From Arabidopsis thaliana (taxonomy: Eukaryota > Streptophyta > Magnoliopsida > Brassicales > Brassicaceae), in contig NC_003076.8 of NCBI RefSeq assembly GCF_000001735.4, forward strand, positions 62,001 to 126,000: a stretch of DNA of 64,000 bases, in the 5' to 3' direction. This document shows positions 1 to 9,243 of the stretch, in pieces. The notes under the pieces were generated by a model. The model did no database searches, was not told the origin of the DNA, and saw only the letters and a program-made list of their open reading frames with translations. How positions within the stretch are numbered: the first letter of the stretch is position 1; the number at the start of each line of letters is the position of its first letter. Position numbers and translations under genes: made by a program.

Positions 1-1240
1 TACTTGTGTCACTGTGCATAGCTTCCATGAAGACGACTTAGCTGCTCCTTTGTTGTCACTCTCTGTTTCCACTGCTGCCTTATCAAAGAACCTGAAATGA
101 TTTGAAGTGAGCCAAAAGTTAACCTAACAACACAAAATTACAGACCGGACTTGCTTGTGCCTTACGTTAATATTTTGGTGTGTTCGAGCTTGCGGCTTCC
201 TATGATACTGCTTTCGGCGTCTTGGTTCTCGTAGAGAAGAGATTCATCTTCAGGAATTTTCACTTTAGATTTTCTGCATGAAGCCACAATGACTTGCAGC
301 ATTCTTGTGAGAGGACTTCCTCCTGGTTTCTGCAGCCTGTAGAAGTTGCTTCCGGCGAAGAAGAACACGACGGCTATAGCCATTGCGACGGTGGGAACAC
401 CTAAACCCCAACCCCAACCAACATTCATCTGAATCCAAACGAGAACAGAGGAAGCAATCATTGCACCAACGTTGATCACAAAGTAGAACCAGTTAAAGAA
501 AGAGCTCTTAGACTCTTTCTCTTTTTCGTCTGTATCATCAAACTGATCAGCACCAAAGGAAGAGACACAAGGCTTGATCCCTCCAGTTCCGAGTGCGATC
601 AAGTAAAGCGCTATGAATGTAATAGCGGTTTGACCCGCTGTTGCGTGACAGGTTTCTCCGCTGCAGGTTGGTGTTAGACCAGGAACCGAAGCTGATATCG
701 TCAATAGCGTCATTCCCTAAATTACAGAAACAAAAAAAAAAAGAGCAAACAGTTTCAAGATTCTGTGATTTTCTTTGTTCACGTTGAGAGCAAACAGAGC
801 AAAGAGTAAATTATTACGGCAATGTAGATGACGACAAAGGAAGCGATGGTCCAGTATCGACCGAGATAAGCATCGGCGATAAAAGCACCGATCAAAGGAG
901 TAGCGTAACATGTTCCAGACCAGTTACTGACACTCTTAGAAGCAGAGACGTTTTCCATATTCATTTGTTTCTCGAGATAGTTGATGAGATTAGTACTCAT
1001 TCCATAGTAAGCTAATCTTTCACAGCACTCAGTTCCTGCCAATTGCTCATAGATACAATCAAATCAAATTCAGAACAAAAAAAAACGATTTGGTTTTTAT
1101 TACAACAAAAGATTAAAGGTTTGAACAATACCAAGAATGAATCTGCAAGCTTTCCAGGTTCCAGTTTTATTCTTGTTGGCTGGTTTCTTGTGAATGTCAA
1201 GAGTTCCATCTTTTGTGTATATATCCTTGTCATCTTCCAT
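1..1240 (-). CDS. NPF8.2: NPF/PTR peptide transporter, partial (5' part; 3' part lies outside the window)
   Basis: Proton-coupled di/tripeptide transporter of the NPF (PTR/POT) family, a 12-helix plasma-membrane protein. Exons on the minus strand are 1240-1132, 1035-818, 716-166 and 91-1, all with GT-AG introns and consistent phase; the gene runs off the left edge. The first exon starts [13 protein letters not shown]; exon 2 carries the family signature [12 protein letters not shown] followed by helices, and exon 3 carries [18 protein letters not shown], the second PTR signature. Gene order (next gene LAC10) and sequence fit AT5G01180 (PTR5/NPF8.2); close paralogues such as NPF8.1/PTR1 are the alternative. 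Identification is from memory of the family. The family assignment is secure, the paralogue name less so. The upstream region is shared with LAC10 and carries the copia insertion. Confidence 0.9.
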
Positions 1241-1900
1241 TGTTGTTTGGTTTCGACAAGTTTAAGTGTGACCCCTGAGTTTTCAACAATGTGAGAATTT
1301 TTGACCTGATTTACTGAGAAAAAGGACAAAAGATGACTTCTTTGCCAAGTAAAATCTACACAACGATATTTCTACGACTAATTATCGGATTTAGACAGAT
1401 AAGCCTCCATATATATATATGTGTGACTCCACGAAGAAACAGAATTGAAAAACATCGATTTATTTTATGAGCAATAGCCAAAGTAATGTCCATTACATGC
1501 ATCATGACAAAAACATAACGCGTTTTCTAGACACAAACTGACAAAATCGGAAGCCATACATACATATATAATTTCGTCGAAGAAAGCTACGGATCTGAAA
1601 ACTCGAAAACACACAATCGCAAATTTCGTTTGAAAATGAAAATAAATCTAAGAACACTCCTCCCGAAAATGTGTGATTACTAGTAACAGAAATTGTTCAT
1701 AGAATCAAAAAAAAGACAGATCAAAGATAACCAGATTTAATATTTAGAAACGGTTAATCGTTGGTGAAAGATTCGTTTACCTTTTCTCGGGGAAGCGACG
1801 ACAGAGTTTTGTGCCGGGATTTGAACTACACGGCTGAGGAAGATAAACTTGAGGGCTTGAGCGTTTCGTTTTGCGCCGTGTGATAGATATTTATAAGGAA
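1241..1900 (-). promoter_or_regulatory. Leader and core promoter of the peptide transporter, with a probable 5'-UTR intron
   Basis: Reading the minus strand, a TATAAATA box lies at 1895-1888. A plausible UTR intron runs from a GT donor at 1780 to a CAG acceptor at 1306, leaving about 65 nt of leader before the ATG at 1240. The splice sites look good by eye, but no transcript evidence is available, so this is inference. Confidence 0.4.
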
Positions 1901-2766
1901 ACACTCTGAATAGTGAAGGTGAATCAGGCAGTTTCGTGATTTTACCAGTTACGTCCTCGCATTTATTATCTTTCTCTTTGTTATTTTGTTGAATTTTGAA
2001 TAACTTTCTTGAATCTTTGAGAAGATGTGGGGATGCTAAATCCTATTCATAGTAATGTATCATTAAAGATTGTGGTTGTGTAGGTTTGAATCCCTTTCAT
2101 TTATATGTTAAAGAATCAAAAATTATAACAAAATTACCTAATTCCTAACAAAAAATTGAAATAGTTATGGAAACATATCTTTTTGTTTTTGATCAAAAGG
2201 AAACATATCTATAAACGGATAATCAATATTGTGAACAAAAAAAAAACGGATAATTAATACACCAAATAACTTATGGATTCTTTTTGTGATTGTGTCCAGA
2301 TTCATGGAACGGTTACATGACACATCGATCATAGAATTGAAATTTATTTCAACGACTCAAGAGAATAGCAGATTGAGAATCTCTGTACAACTTTTCTATT
2401 TCTACAACTTCTAGTCAAAACAAACCTACCACACAAAAGAAGTGTTAAGTGGTAGAGAAAGATTAACTTTTTTAACCATAAACTCACAAGAGGTTAAACA
2501 AACCTACCACGCAAAAGAATTGTTAATATCCTGATTAGTAGAACTAATAAACTTGTTTGAAAACTTAATGCACACGCATTATCTGTGACCTATATATGGA
2601 ATAAACAAAATGCGTAAACAAGTTGTAATAGATGTTAATATAACCACGAAAAAACAAAAAACAAAAGTTGAGAGACTATAGAACTATGAAAATAAGTTTA
2701 ATAGTACTTAAGAAAAAAAATTGATATAATTTTCTGTTATGTTTTCTCAGATTGTTTTCTACGATT
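1901..2766. other. Intergenic, AT-rich; nothing recognised
   Basis: Distal upstream region of the transporter before the retrotransposon. It has no open reading frame of note, only A/T-rich low-complexity sequence, and a near-repeat of an ACAAACCTACCAC motif at about 2422 and 2499. Confidence 0.5.
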
Positions 2767-2771
2767 GATGC

Positions 2772-3108
2772 TGTGAAGAACTAACTTGTTTCTTATTGAT
2801 TCATAATGAGGTTACATCACATATATATACATACTTGAGGAGGTTACATGTCTAATGGGCTAGGTTACAAAAGCCCATAACTACTTAAGTATATGACCGA
2901 CCTAAGTATAGTCTCCATGGGCCGGACCTACGGGCCGGACTGACTGTGGCTTCTCTCCATGGACCGGGCCGACAGGCCGACGGGCCGATGGACCGATGGA
3001 CTGATGGGCCGACTGGTCGATGGGCCGTCACACCAATGGGCTGACGGACCTATCCTCCAAAGACATGGGCCACGGTTATGGAGTCCATCCAACAAGTGGT
3101 TTACAACA
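2772..3108 (-). repeat. 3' LTR of the copia element
   Basis: 337 bp, identical to the right-hand LTR except at 3058. On the minus strand it is directly preceded by a polypurine tract (complement of 3109-3122, core AAGGGGGAG), which marks it as the 3' LTR. It contains GGGCC-rich 8-12 bp imperfect repeats between about 2920 and 3065. Confidence 0.97.
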
Positions 3109-3122
3109 CTCCCCCTTGGATG
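3109..3122 (-). other. Polypurine tract of the copia element
   Basis: The minus strand reads ATCCAAGGGGGAG directly against the TG that opens the 3' LTR. This is the expected site of plus-strand DNA priming during reverse transcription. Confidence 0.85.
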
Positions 3123-3271
3123 ACATAACCGTGTAGATGCCAACGGGATCTCAGTAATACGCTAGGGGAATGCTGCCTCATTAAAACCTTACTAGGAAAA
3201 CCCTTTTCGGGACAAAACCATAGTGAGGAAAAAGAGTACAGCACGCATTACTCCCCCTGAATTGGTCATCT

Positions 3272-6200
3272 CTATAAGTCCTTAAGCCTCCGCATCCCAA
3301 CCTGATGCGCGAGCTTCCTCAATGTCGTTGCTGGTAATGCCTTGGTGAATAGATCGGCTGAATTGTCGCTTGAACGTACTTGCACCACCTTAACTTCACC
3401 ATCCTTCTGTAAGTCATGCGTGAAGAAGAACTTGGGCAGAATGTGCTTCGTCCGATCTCCCTTGATGTATCCTTCCTTGAGCTGAGCAATGCATGCCGCG
3501 TTGTCCTCGTATATGATGGTCGGCTCCTTGTCTTCGACCATTCCACAATCGGCTCGTATGTGTTGAGTCATTGACCTCAACCACACACACTCGCGGCTGG
3601 CCTCGTGCATTGCCAATATCTCCGCGTGGTTAGAGGAAGTGGCCGTGATGGTCTGCTTCATTGATCTCCAGGATATCGCGGTTCCACCATGAGTAAACAC
3701 ATAACCCGTTTGTGACTTTCCATTGTGCGGATCTGAAAGATATCCTGCATCAGCAAAACCAACTAAACCTTCTTTGTTATGGTTAGTATAATATAAACCA
3801 AAATCAATTGTCCCTTGTAGGTATCGAAGCAAATGCTTGATTCCTTCCCAGTGCCTCTTGGTCGGACAAGAACTGAATCTAGAGAGGAGGTTCACGGCAA
3901 AACATATGTCCGGTCTAGTGTGGCTAGACAGGTACATCAACGCTCCTATGGCACTGAGATATGGCATTTCAGGACCGAGAATTTCTTCATCGTCCTTCTT
4001 TGGACCGAATGGATCACTATCCAATCCTAGGCTCCTCACCTGCATTGGGCTGGTCAATGGGTGAGCCTTGTCCATATTAAATCTCTTGAGTATTGTCTCT
4101 GTATATGCCCTTTGATGCACAAGGATTCCTTTATCTACATACTCAAGCTGCAATCCCAAACAGAACTTTGTCTTGCCTAAGTCTTTCATTTCGAATTCTT
4201 TCTTTAGATATTCGACTGTTTGGGCGATTTCCCCAGAGATTCCCAGGATGTTCAAATCATCCACATATACTGCTATTATCACAAATCCTTTGCTAGCAAA
4301 CTTCTTGATGAAGATGCATGGACTGATGGGGTCATTTTTATAGCCCTCTTTGACTAAGTACTCACTTAACCTATTGTACCACATGCGCCCACTTTGTTTC
4401 AGTCCATAAAGTGATCTGTTCAGCCTTATGCAGTATTGGTCTCGAGACCCATTTTTATCTTTTCCTTTGAGCTCAATACCCTCTGGTAATCTCATATATA
4501 TCTCATTATCCAGTGGACCATATAGATATGCGGTTACAACATCCATTAACCGCAAGTCAAGGTTCTCTCTTATTGCCAGACTTATTAGATATCTAAAAGT
4601 CGTTGCATCCACCACAGGGGAGTATGTCTCTTCATAATCTACTCCCGGTCTTTGTGAGAATCCTTGTGCCACAAGCCGTGCCTTATGTCTCACGATTTCG
4701 TTTTTTTCATTTCTCTTCCTCACAAAGACCCACTTGTGTCCTACTGGCTTTATATTAGATGGTGTCCTCAATATTGGACCAAACACATCTCTTTTCTTTA
4801 ATGAACCTAACTCCACATCAATGGCTTCTTTCCACTTAAGCCAATCTGACCTTTGAGTGCACTCTATTATAGACGTGGGTTCATGATCCTCATTTATCTC
4901 ATATGCTACCTCATATGCAAATTTCTCGTCGACGTCGACTTCTTTTCGGTTCCATTTTATTCCAGACATGATGTAGTTTATTGAGATCTCATCATTATCA
5001 ATTCCTTCAGGACCATGAGCTTCGGCGTCCCGAATCTCATTTGGTGGTTCCTTAGGACTTGCCGCGGCCATGTCTATGGTTTCCTTTACCTCGGTTCCCA
5101 TTGCACCTTTCTTAGTCTTTCGAGGAATTTTATCTTTGGAACCTATTGGTCTACCACGTTTCTTCTGTGGGTTAGACTCGGTAGCAATTACATTGATTCC
5201 CTTCTGGATATCAATACGTACTGGTGCATTACAAGCTGGTATGTACGATTTCACAACTCTCTTTGGGTCAGCAAAGGAATCTGGCAACTCATTAGCTAGC
5301 TTTTGCAAATGTATAATTTTATGGACCTCTGAATCGCACATCAGAGTCCGAGGATCTTGCCAATTCAAGGATGTTTGATTCCATGCTATCTCTTTTATTT
5401 CTTTACCCAGCTTGTTCGTCTCACCACCTAACGCAGGGAACTCGGATTCACTGAAGTGACAATCCGCGTATCTAGCCTTAAATAGATCGCCCGTTGTCGG
5501 CTCTAGATACTTTATAATGGTGGGAGAATCAAATCCAACATATATTCCCATCCTCCTCTGAGGTCCCATCTTTGTTCTCTGTGGTGGAGCAATTGGTACA
5601 TATACGGCACACCCGAATGTCCTTAGATGGGATATGTCTGGCTCATGACCCGTTAACAATTGGGATGGTGAATATTTGTGTTCACTAGATGGCCTGATAC
5701 GAATAAGTTCCGATGCATGTAATACAGCATGTCCCCAAGCGGCTACTGGAAGCCTCGACCTCATAAGTAATGGTCGAGCTATCAATTGGATTCGTTTAAT
5801 GAAGGATTCCGCTAATCCGTTCTGTGTATGTACATGTGCCACGGGATGTTCCACACTTACCCCCATGGACATACAGTAGTCATTAAACGCTTGGGACGTG
5901 AATTCACCGGCATTATCTAGACGTATAGTCTTAAGCGGAAAATCTGGAAAATGGGCTCTCAGACGTATGATCTGGGCCAGTAACCTAGCAAATGCTTGGT
6001 TCCTAGAGGACAACAGACAAACATGTGACCATCTTGTCGATGCGTCAATGAGGACCATGAAGTATCGAAACGTCCCACATGGTGGGTGTATTGGTCCACA
6101 TATGTCCCCTTGTATCCTTTCCAGAAAGTTTATGGTCTCTTTATTGACCTTTGCCGGTGATGGCCTTATTATGAGTTTCCCTTGTGCACATGCAGCACAC

Positions 6201-6748
6201 GTGAGCTTCTTTGGGATAACTCTCTTTTCTTTTAGGGTGTGCCCCTTTGAACTTATCATTAGCTTTCGCATCATGTTATGACCCGGATGGCCAAGCCGGT
6301 CATGCCACAAAGTGAACTCCTCTATGAACTCTTTGTTCATTGCCAAATTATCTTCGATCATGTTGATCTTAGTATGGTAAAGACCAGTGGACAATGCGGG
6401 TATAGTTTCTAGGACTCTCTTAAGTCCTTGGGCGATCTCTGTTATATGTAGGAATTCTCTATTCCCTTCACCCTTTGTTTCAACGTGGAAACCATTAAGA
6501 CGTATGTCTTTGAAACTTAACAAGCTCCTCTTTGAGCTGGGTGAATACAAGGCATCACTTATTTCAAGATGTGTGCCGTTTGGTAAGAGTACATGGGCTT
6601 GGCCGTAGCCCTCAATGAGACTCGCTATACCCGCTATAGTGCTAATGTTGGCATTTCTCAATGTTAGATTTATAAAATATCTTTTGTCTCTTAATATAGT
6701 GTGGCTTGAGCCACTGTCCACTATGAGTATGTCCTTGTCCTCGGCCAT
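3272..6748 (-). CDS. Copia pol: protease, integrase, reverse transcriptase, RNase H
   Basis: The frame is open from 6898 to the stop at 3272; the first ATG is at 6748, and earlier in-frame codons have no ATG. Counting residues from the TTG codon at 6877, features in order are: protease DSG at 54-56; GAG-pre-integrase and HHCC zinc finger (H192, H196, C227, C230); integrase D258, D321 and E357; an AT-hook-like KRGRPIGSKDK at about 573-583 in the integrase tail; RT with YVDD at 871-874; and RNase H with DEDD-type residues near the C-terminus. Nothing is frameshifted or truncated, so the enzyme set looks functional. Expression relative to gag is unusual: it is in the same frame but behind one TAG (see findings). 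There is no separate promoter. Confidence 0.95.
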   Translation of the reverse strand: MAEDKDILIVDSGSSHTILRDKRYFINLTLRNANISTIAGIASLIEGYGQAHVLLPNGTHLEISDALYSPSSKRSLLSFKDIRLNGFHVETKGEGNREFLHITEIAQGLKRVLETIPALSTGLYHTKINMIEDNLAMNKEFIEEFTLWHDRLGHPGHNMMRKLMISSKGHTLKEKRVIPKKLTCAACAQGKLIIRPSPAKVNKETINFLERIQGDICGPIHPPCGTFRYFMVLIDASTRWSHVCLLSSRNQAFARLLAQIIRLRAHFPDFPLKTIRLDNAGEFTSQAFNDYCMSMGVSVEHPVAHVHTQNGLAESFIKRIQLIARPLLMRSRLPVAAWGHAVLHASELIRIRPSSEHKYSPSQLLTGHEPDISHLRTFGCAVYVPIAPPQRTKMGPQRRMGIYVGFDSPTIIKYLEPTTGDLFKARYADCHFSESEFPALGGETNKLGKEIKEIAWNQTSLNWQDPRTLMCDSEVHKIIHLQKLANELPDSFADPKRVVKSYIPACNAPVRIDIQKGINVIATESNPQKKRGRPIGSKDKIPRKTKKGAMGTEVKETIDMAAASPKEPPNEIRDAEAHGPEGIDNDEISINYIMSGIKWNRKEVDVDEKFAYEVAYEINEDHEPTSIIECTQRSDWLKWKEAIDVELGSLKKRDVFGPILRTPSNIKPVGHKWVFVRKRNEKNEIVRHKARLVAQGFSQRPGVDYEETYSPVVDATTFRYLISLAIRENLDLRLMDVVTAYLYGPLDNEIYMRLPEGIELKGKDKNGSRDQYCIRLNRSLYGLKQSGRMWYNRLSEYLVKEGYKNDPISPCIFIKKFASKGFVIIAVYVDDLNILGISGEIAQTVEYLKKEFEMKDLGKTKFCLGLQLEYVDKGILVHQRAYTETILKRFNMDKAHPLTSPMQVRSLGLDSDPFGPKKDDEEILGPEMPYLSAIGALMYLSSHTRPDICFAVNLLSRFSSCPTKRHWEGIKHLLRYLQGTIDFGLYYTNHNKEGLVGFADAGYLSDPHNGKSQTGYVFTHGGTAISWRSMKQTITATSSNHAEILAMHEASRECVWLRSMTQHIRADCGMVEDKEPTIIYEDNAACIAQLKEGYIKGDRTKHILPKFFFTHDLQKDGEVKVVQVRSSDNSADLFTKALPATTLRKLAHQVGMRRLKDL

Positions 6749-6750
6749 TT

Positions 6751-6969
6751 CTAAATGTGGACAAGAACTATATCTTAGGCGATAAAGCAAACAATAATGA
6801 AGCAAAGCAATTCCATAAAAATAAATAAATCCAAGACATCGAGCAATAGAAATCAAACTACAAAGCAAAGCAAACAAATCAAATTTAAAATTAGATGTCT
6901 ATTCTCCCAAGATGTCCGAAGTCTCATAATCCATTAGGTCATCTTTCTCGTGGTCGAAATCCCCTTCAC
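6751..6969 (-). other. Candidate facultative intron spanning the gag stop codon
   Basis: On the minus strand a GT donor at 6969 (context GATG|GTGAAG) and an AG acceptor at 6751 (CATTTAG|AA) bound 219 nt, a multiple of three, which contains the only stop between gag and pol. The distal half is T-rich and would otherwise encode an implausible hydrophobic stretch. This is inference from sequence; no transcript data are available. Confidence 0.35.
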
Positions 6970-7924
6970 CATCGAGATGAACCAAATTTGCTTCGGGTCC
7001 CTTTTGCTTTATCATCTCTTGATATGCCTCAATGAGGTGCTTAGAGGTTCTGCACGTCTTTGCCCAATGGTCGTCCATGCCACACCTATAGCACACGGAC
7101 TTAGCCTTTCCTCGCGGTTTGTTAATACCACGGCCTCTACCCCTACCTCGGCCATAGTTCCCACGGCCTCTACCACCATAGTGGTTTCCTTGGCCGTAGA
7201 AATTGCCACGACCTCTTCCACCACGTCCTCTGCCACGGCCACGGCCGTGAGGGTTACCCCTATGGACGTAGTTGGATTCCTTGGTCGCCTGAGGTTCATT
7301 AGGCGCTTTGGCCATTTCGGCTCTATTGGCTTCGGGCACAGCTGTGGATCCGGGAGGTCTCAATGCGCTGTTCATGAGTAACTGCTCATTGTTCTTCTCA
7401 GCAAGAAGCAGGCAGGAGGCTAGACTTGTGTAAGTCGTAAACCCTTTCGCACGGTACTGTTGCTGAAGCAGTACGTTGTTCGCGTGAAAGGTCGAGAAAG
7501 TTTTCTCGAGCATGTCATTCTCAGTCACCTTCTCACCACACAGCCTCAGGATAGAGACAATCTTAAAAAGCTCGGAGTTATACTCCTCCACGGATTTATA
7601 ATCCTGGATCCTGAGGTTAAGCCAATCATGTTGGGCTTTGGGTAGTTGTATGGTCCTTTGGTGGTCATATCGATTCTTCAACTCAAGCCAAAGCTCAAGT
7701 GGATCCTCGACTGTAAGGTACTGATTTTTCAAGCTCTCTGCTATATGATGGCGTATGATCGAGATCGCCTGATACTTTGACCTCTCCGTTTTCTCATTTC
7801 CTTCCACAATGCACTCGGCGAGTCCTTTAGACTTCAGCTCAATCTTGGTGTCCAATGCCCATTGAAGGTAATTGTCACCAGATGCCAAGAGTGCAGCGTA
7901 CATGAGGTTTGTGAGCTTCGACAT
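6899..7924 (-). CDS. Copia gag (nucleocapsid/capsid) protein
   Basis: 341 aa, starting at the ATG 7924-7922. The N-terminal half (about residues 15-180) is a UBN2/copia-type capsid domain. Residues 223-266 are a run of GRG/RGG repeats, a likely RNA-binding segment, followed by one CCHC zinc knuckle from C278 to C291 (C-X2-C-X4-H-X4-C). The tail is acidic. The protein would package the element's RNA into cytoplasmic particles. It ends with TAG at 6901-6899, in the same frame as pol. Confidence 0.95.
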   Translation of the reverse strand: MSKLTNLMYAALLASGDNYLQWALDTKIELKSKGLAECIVEGNEKTERSKYQAISIIRHHIAESLKNQYLTVEDPLELWLELKNRYDHQRTIQLPKAQHDWLNLRIQDYKSVEEYNSELFKIVSILRLCGEKVTENDMLEKTFSTFHANNVLLQQQYRAKGFTTYTSLASCLLLAEKNNEQLLMNSALRPPGSTAVPEANRAEMAKAPNEPQATKESNYVHRGNPHGRGRGRGRGGRGRGNFYGQGNHYGGRGRGNYGRGRGRGRGINKPRGKAKSVCYRCGMDDHWAKTCRTSKHLIEAYQEMIKQKGPEANLVHLDGEGDFDHEKDDLMDYETSDILGE

Positions 7925-8040
7925 CTACAATGAAGAAGTTACGAGTCAATATCATGTAATGGACAAATCATAAATGTCATGAAGACCATAAATCGATTTT
8001 CCTATTTACTCAAGGATTTGACTTTCTCTTTTCCTCTTTC

Positions 8041-8165
8041 CCTTGGGACAATTTCCTCTTTTCTCTAGGATAATTTCCCTTTTCTCTTTAGGATAATTTC
8101 CTTTTTCTCTTTAGGATAATTTCCTTTTTCTCTTTAGGAGAATTTCCTCTTTCTCTAGGGATTAT
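8041..8165. repeat. Degenerate tandem repeat of about 25 bp in the copia leader
   Basis: Four to five copies of a unit resembling CTCTTTAGGATAATTTCCTT occur in a row, the central copies nearly identical and the outer ones decayed. Confidence 0.8.
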
Positions 8166-8713
8166 TTTTCTTTCCCTCTTGGGAGAGTTTCCTTTTTCGG
8201 TCTTAGGGTAAATTTTCCTTTTTAGCGATTTTCTATTTTCCTTAGGGTTTTGGTTTTAGGGTTTATGCAACATGAAGGATTTTAACAATTCATGCATGCA
8301 ACCATGAAATCAATCAAACTAAACATCCTAGACAACTTCAAACAATCACGAAATAGAATTAGGGTTTTGATCCGATTATAGTGTTTTCGATTTAGGGTTT
8401 ATGTCTTTTAGGGTTTCGGATTCTAGGTTAATATGTTTTCGATTTGCAAGTTTAGGATAAGCAATAACAAGACAAACAATCGAGCAAACAAGCAATCATA
8501 TTACAAACACTACTCAACCATTCGTTTTTAGGGTTTTAGCCGTTTGTTAGATCCATGTTCGATTAGGGTTCTTTAGCTTTAGGGTTTAATGAATTACCTT
8601 TCTCCTTTGGGGTTGTACGGACTGGAACCAGGAGCTAAAGACCTTGGTTATCGAACGGTGGTCGCTGGTCGACAGTTGGTGGTCGACGGAAGTATCGTCG
8701 GCTGACAGACGGG

Positions 8714-8779
8714 CAGCAAACGGTCGACAGGCGGTCAGCAAACGGTCGACAGGCGGTCAGCAAACGGTCGACAGGCGGT
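8714..8779. repeat. Three exact 22-bp tandem repeats in the copia leader
   Basis: A unit starting CAGCAAACGGTCGACAGGCG is repeated exactly at 8714, 8736 and 8758, with partial copies on both sides. GC content is much higher than in the neighbouring sequence. Confidence 0.9.
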
Positions 8780-8862
8780 CGACGGAACAGCGGACGGCGG
8801 ACGAGCTAGGGTTGAGCGGCGGCTTCTAGGGTTTTGTTAAGAGCAATGTCGTGCTGATAACG

Positions 8863-9199
8863 TGTGAAGAACTAACTTGTTTCTTATTGATTCATAATGA
8901 GGTTACATCACATATATATACATACTTGAGGAGGTTACATGTCTAATGGGCTAGGTTACAAAAGCCCATAACTACTTAAGTATATGACCGACCTAAGTAT
9001 AGTCTCCATGGGCCGGACCTACGGGCCGGACTGACTGTGGCTTCTCTCCATGGACCGGGCCGACAGGCCGACGGGCCGATGGACCGATGGACTGATGGGC
9101 CGACTGGTCGATGGGCCGTCACACCAATGGGCTGACGGACCTATCCTCTAAAGACATGGGCCACGGTTATGGAGTCCATCCAACAAGTGGTTTACAACA
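8863..9199 (-). repeat. 5' LTR of the copia element (promoter LTR)
   Basis: 337 bp. On the minus strand seven TGGGCY-type site II motifs (at 9157, 9128, 9112, 9096, 9009, 8963 in reverse orientation, and 8947) lie upstream of a TATATATA box at about 8920-8912, which would place the transcript start about 20-30 bp before the LTR end. Confidence 0.95.
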
Positions 9200-9204
9200 G
9201 ATGC

Positions 9205-9243
9205 TACTTTTTTTTTTTTTTGTCGCTACGATTGATGCTACTT
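9205..9243. repeat. 18-bp direct repeat flanking a T-tract beside the copia insertion
   Basis: CTACGATTGATGCTACTT occurs at 9226-9243. A second copy is interrupted by the copia element (2759-2771 plus 9205-9209). Between them in the pre-insertion site are 12 Ts and GTCG. This looks like a target duplication around a tiny poly(A)-tailed insert on the minus strand. Confidence 0.6.

Larger units (their letters stand above)
7925..8862 (-). other. Untranslated leader of the copia element, with primer-binding region
   Basis: The leader is about 940 nt, long for a copia element. Next to the 5' LTR the minus strand reads CGTTATCAGCACGACATTGC, where a tRNA primer site is expected; its TATCAG core resembles the initiator-Met site but the match is not exact, so the primer is unassigned. 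The leader holds two tandem-repeat tracts and eight AAACCCTA telo-boxes (complement at 8243, 8257, 8360, 8393, 8409, 8529, 8580 and 8827). Confidence 0.75.
2772..9199 (-). mobile_element. Complete Ty1/copia LTR retrotransposon (6,428 bp)
   Basis: Two 337-bp LTRs (2772-3108 and 8863-9199) begin TGTGAAG and end ACAACA on the plus strand and differ at one base (C at 3058, T at 9149). The 5-bp target duplication GATGC lies at 2767-2771 and 9200-9204. The element reads on the minus strand: 5' LTR at right, leader, gag, pol, polypurine tract, 3' LTR at left. The protease-integrase-RT-RNase H order makes it copia. Both coding regions are open. One LTR difference implies a recent insertion, about 0.2 million years if 7e-9 substitutions per site per year is assumed. 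I do not assign it to a named ATCOPIA family. Whether the reference accession carries this insertion cannot be told from here. Confidence 0.97.

Noticed and set aside
3319..6608. Many 60-140 codon frames on both strands inside the copia pol region.
   Set aside because: They are shadows of the intact pol frame and lack domains of their own.
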